A stretch of DNA of 8,287 bases, taken from NCBI GenBank assembly GCA_046541875.1, contig JBKHCL010000129.1, positions 1 through 8,287 of the forward strand. The letters run 5' to 3'. Numbering within the stretch: position 1 is the first letter of the stretch; every line of letters begins with the position of its first letter. This stretch comes from CAZFPT01 sp046541875. Lineage in GTDB: Bacteria > Planctomycetota > Phycisphaerae > SM23-33. Below are positions 6,429 through 8,287 of this stretch, in pieces. A program made the position numbers and the translations under genes. The notes under the pieces were generated by a model. It saw only the letters and a program-made list of their open reading frames with translations. It was not told the DNA's origin and made no database searches.

Positions 6429-6458
6429 CGGTGGTGCAGGTACTCCAGCCAATCACCG
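6429..6458 (+). promoter_or_regulatory. First hairpin of the MCP leader
   Basis: CGGTGGT (6429-6435) pairs with ATCACCG (6452-6458), 7 bp with one G-U pair, closing a 16-base loop. It lies 7 bases before the T-run hairpin at 6466-6523. Together they have the layout of an upstream domain plus an expression platform. I compared it by eye with c-di-GMP-I and a few other riboswitch cores and found no match. Confidence 0.4.
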
Positions 6459-6465
6459 ATGTGAA

Positions 6466-6523
6466 TAACGGTCTCGGGAAGGTCCACCATTCGGGGGGAC
6501 AGTTCCCGTCGTTACGTCTTTTT
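6466..6523 (+). terminator. Terminator-like hairpin in the MCP leader (possible attenuator)
   Basis: TAACG (6466-6470) pairs with CGTTA (6510-6514), CGGGAA (6475-6480) with TTCCCG (6503-6508), and GTCC (6482-6485) with GGAC (6497-6500), with small internal loops and an 11-base loop. CGTC and then TTTTT (6519-6523) follow. This is the shape of an intrinsic terminator. Its T-run ends only 7 bases before the AGGA ribosome-binding site of the MCP (6531-6534), so any transcript reaching the MCP from a promoter further upstream must pass it. Confidence 0.55.
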
Positions 6524-6542
6524 GCTGGAAAGGAATGCGCCG

Positions 6543-8287
6543 ATGTTCAAGAACATGAAGCTGGGAACCAAGATTGCCGGGGGGTTCGGTATTGTGCTGG
6601 TCTTGACGATTGTGGTGGCCTTTCTGGGCTACTCGGGCCTGCAGAAGACCGAAGCGTCCGTCACCAAGGCCGACCACGCTGCGGACCTCATGCAGTTGAT
6701 CGGAACCGCCGGTGCCGCTCGACGTGATTATCTCTCGACCGGAGAGGAGAAGTTCGCCGAGAAGAACATCGACACGTTCGACCAGGTGGATACCGTCAGC
6801 TCCGATCTGCTGAGCATTCTGAACGATCCGGCCGACCGGCAGCAGGTGGAGACCTTCCGCAGCGCCAGCGACAAGTATCTCGCCGAGTTCAAGAAGGTCG
6901 TCACCATCGGCGAACGCATGGAGGGGCTGACGAATGTCATGGGCTCCTCGGCCGGCAAACTGGTCGAAGTCTGCGAGGCGTTCCGCGCCGATCAGAAGGC
7001 CGAGTACGATCGACTGGTCAAGGAGCAGGCCGATTTCATCGCCAAGGCCGAGAAGCAGGCCGCACTCGCCAACCGTATGCTCACGATGATTTATGACGTG
7101 AAGTCCTACCGCATCATGCTCATGAACAAGTACGACGAGGACACCTACAACAAGTGGGAAGCCAAGAACGACGAGGTCCTCGCGATGGCCGATCAACTCA
7201 AGGCGTCGCTCGAATCCGAGGAAAACAAACAGCAGGTCGACGAGATCAAGTCGCTCTACAACCAGTATGGTCGGAGCGTCAAGGACTACCTCAAGGACGC
7301 CTCCGACGAGGTCACCAAGCGGATGACCACCGTCGCGCTGAAGCTCGTCAAGGCCATCGACGATCTCCAGAAAGACCAGCACCACCAGGAAGTCGCCGGC
7401 AAGAAGCGCTACGCCGCCGCCGTGGCCGAGAAGCTCTGGCAGGCCGACGCCGCCAACCAGTTGATCAAGTTCTGCGGATCGGCGGGCATGGCCCGACGCG
7501 ACTACATGTACAGACACGACGAGAAGTACCTCGAAACCAACAAGGCCATCTTCGCCAGGATGCTCAAGCTCTGCGACGAACTCGCCGGCCGGGTCGACCC
7601 CGATGACCGGGCGCTGGTCGCCACGGTCAAGTCCTCGGCGACGCAGTACGGCGATGCCGTCAACGATTGGGCATCGGCCAACCGCGAGCGCAAGGGCGTG
7701 CTGGATGGAATGGTCAGCCTCGCCGGAACGTTGGTGAGCAGTTGCACCAACCTCCGCGACGTGCAGAAGGACAAGATGAACAGCGCCATCGCCACGGCGA
7801 ACATGACCACCATCACGGTCTCGGCCATCGCCGTGGTCGCCGGATGCTGCCTGGCGTTCTTCATCACCCGCGGGATCACCAAACCCATCGCCCGGATCAT
7901 CCAGATGCTCAACGCCGGCAGCGAGCAGACCGCCGCCGCCAGCGAGCAGGTCTCCGCCGCCAGTCAATCGCTGGCCAACGGAGCATCCGAAGCGGCGGCC
8001 AGCATCGAGGAAACAACCGCCAGCGTCGAAGAGATGTCCTCGATGACCAAGCAGAACGCCGCCAACGCCTCCGAGGCTGAGTCTCTCGCCGGATCGGCCA
8101 CCGAGTCGGCCGACCAGGGCAGGCAGGCGATGGACGAGATGACCACCGCCATCGCCGAGATCAAGCAGTCCTCCGACGAGACGGCCAAGATCATCAAGAC
8201 CATCGACGATATCGCCTTCCAGACGAACCTGCTGGCGCTCAACGCCGCCGTCGAAGCCGCCCGCGCCGGAGAGGCGGGCAAGGGCTT
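6543..8287 (+). CDS. Methyl-accepting chemotaxis protein, 3' truncated by the window
   Basis: Transmembrane receptor feeding a CheA/CheW system. 581 complete codons are visible before the window ends. The ATG at 6543 has AGGA (6531-6534) 8 bases upstream. Layout: short cytoplasmic N-terminus with basic residues, membrane segment 1 (about 11-30), a large helical extracytoplasmic region (about 31-420), membrane segment 2 (about 423-441), the start of a HAMP helix (ITKPI, 445-449), then the methylation and coiled-coil region (from about 456) and the conserved hairpin tip starting AFQTNLLALNAAVEAARAGE (558-577). The sensor region contains three tandem ~128-residue modules. It recalls helical bimodular (HBM-type) sensors, but with three units. 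The ligand is unknown. The missing part is only the second half of the signalling domain. Expression may be controlled by the leader hairpins at 6429-6523 and perhaps by the upstream PAS/LuxR protein. Confidence 0.94.
   Translation, partial: MFKNMKLGTKIAGGFGIVLVLTIVVAFLGYSGLQKTEASVTKADHAADLMQLIGTAGAARRDYLSTGEEKFAEKNIDTFDQVDTVSSDLLSILNDPADRQQVETFRSASDKYLAEFKKVVTIGERMEGLTNVMGSSAGKLVEVCEAFRADQKAEYDRLVKEQADFIAKAEKQAALANRMLTMIYDVKSYRIMLMNKYDEDTYNKWEAKNDEVLAMADQLKASLESEENKQQVDEIKSLYNQYGRSVKDYLKDASDEVTKRMTTVALKLVKAIDDLQKDQHHQEVAGKKRYAAAVAEKLWQADAANQLIKFCGSAGMARRDYMYRHDEKYLETNKAIFARMLKLCDELAGRVDPDDRALVATVKSSATQYGDAVNDWASANRERKGVLDGMVSLAGTLVSSCTNLRDVQKDKMNSAIATANMTTITVSAIAVVAGCCLAFFITRGITKPIARIIQMLNAGSEQTAAASEQVSAASQSLANGASEAAASIEETTASVEEMSSMTKQNAANASEAESLAGSATESADQGRQAMDEMTTAIAEIKQSSDETAKIIKTIDDIAFQTNLLALNAAVEAARAGEAGKG

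Noticed and set aside
6400..6470. c-di-GMP-I (GEMM) riboswitch before the MCP, suggested by the gene type.
   Set aside because: The conserved core segments of GEMM RNAs are not present; only a short CGCAAA-like similarity is seen.
6453..7967. 504-codon minus-strand frame opposite the MCP.
   Set aside because: Composition is repetitive and no domain is visible, while the plus strand encodes a clear MCP with a good ribosome-binding site.

Overview
The window looks like a chromosomal core-gene region of a GC-rich bacterium. A Planctomycetota (Phycisphaerae-like) origin is my best guess, not a proof. It rests on three things: the high-GC, divergent but complete housekeeping genes; a short GGGCA-GGA-TGCCC hairpin repeat of a kind I recall as dispersed in planctomycete and verrucomicrobial genomes; and a PAS/LuxR regulator next to a methyl-accepting chemotaxis protein (MCP). 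I see no transposase, phage gene, CRISPR array, tRNA or rRNA.

Layout. On the minus strand, 119-1174 encodes chorismate synthase (aroC). Divergently, after a good sigma70-type promoter at 1301-1329, comes a stand-alone receiver-domain response regulator (1377-1769). Then follow rpsO (ribosomal protein S15, 1944-2213) and pnp (polynucleotide phosphorylase, 2510-4801), the classical rpsO-pnp pair. Their 296-bp gap holds several hairpins and the REP-like repeat. pnp ends in a 40-residue Gly/Arg (RGG) tail and is followed by a 13-bp hairpin terminator (4835-4870).

The right half is sensory. A 450-residue protein with an N-terminal hydrophobic segment, two PAS domains and a LuxR-type helix-turn-helix (5012-6364) is flanked by two TGTAG/CTACA dyads and has a GC-rich hairpin in its leader. 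After it, an MCP (6543 to the window end, 3' truncated) has a periplasmic region built of three tandem ~128-residue helical modules, a second membrane segment, almost no HAMP domain and a standard MCP signalling domain. The MCP start is preceded by a two-hairpin leader whose second hairpin ends in a T-run, immediately before the ribosome-binding site.

How the parts relate. rpsO and pnp supply translation and RNA turnover, and both are autoregulated through leader RNA structures in well-studied bacteria; structured leaders are visible here too. The response regulator, the PAS/LuxR protein and the MCP are signalling genes, but nothing in the sequence shows that they form one pathway. The most unusual items are the RGG-tailed PNPase, the attenuator-like MCP leader, the three-module MCP sensor, and the PAS/LuxR regulator that looks membrane-anchored.
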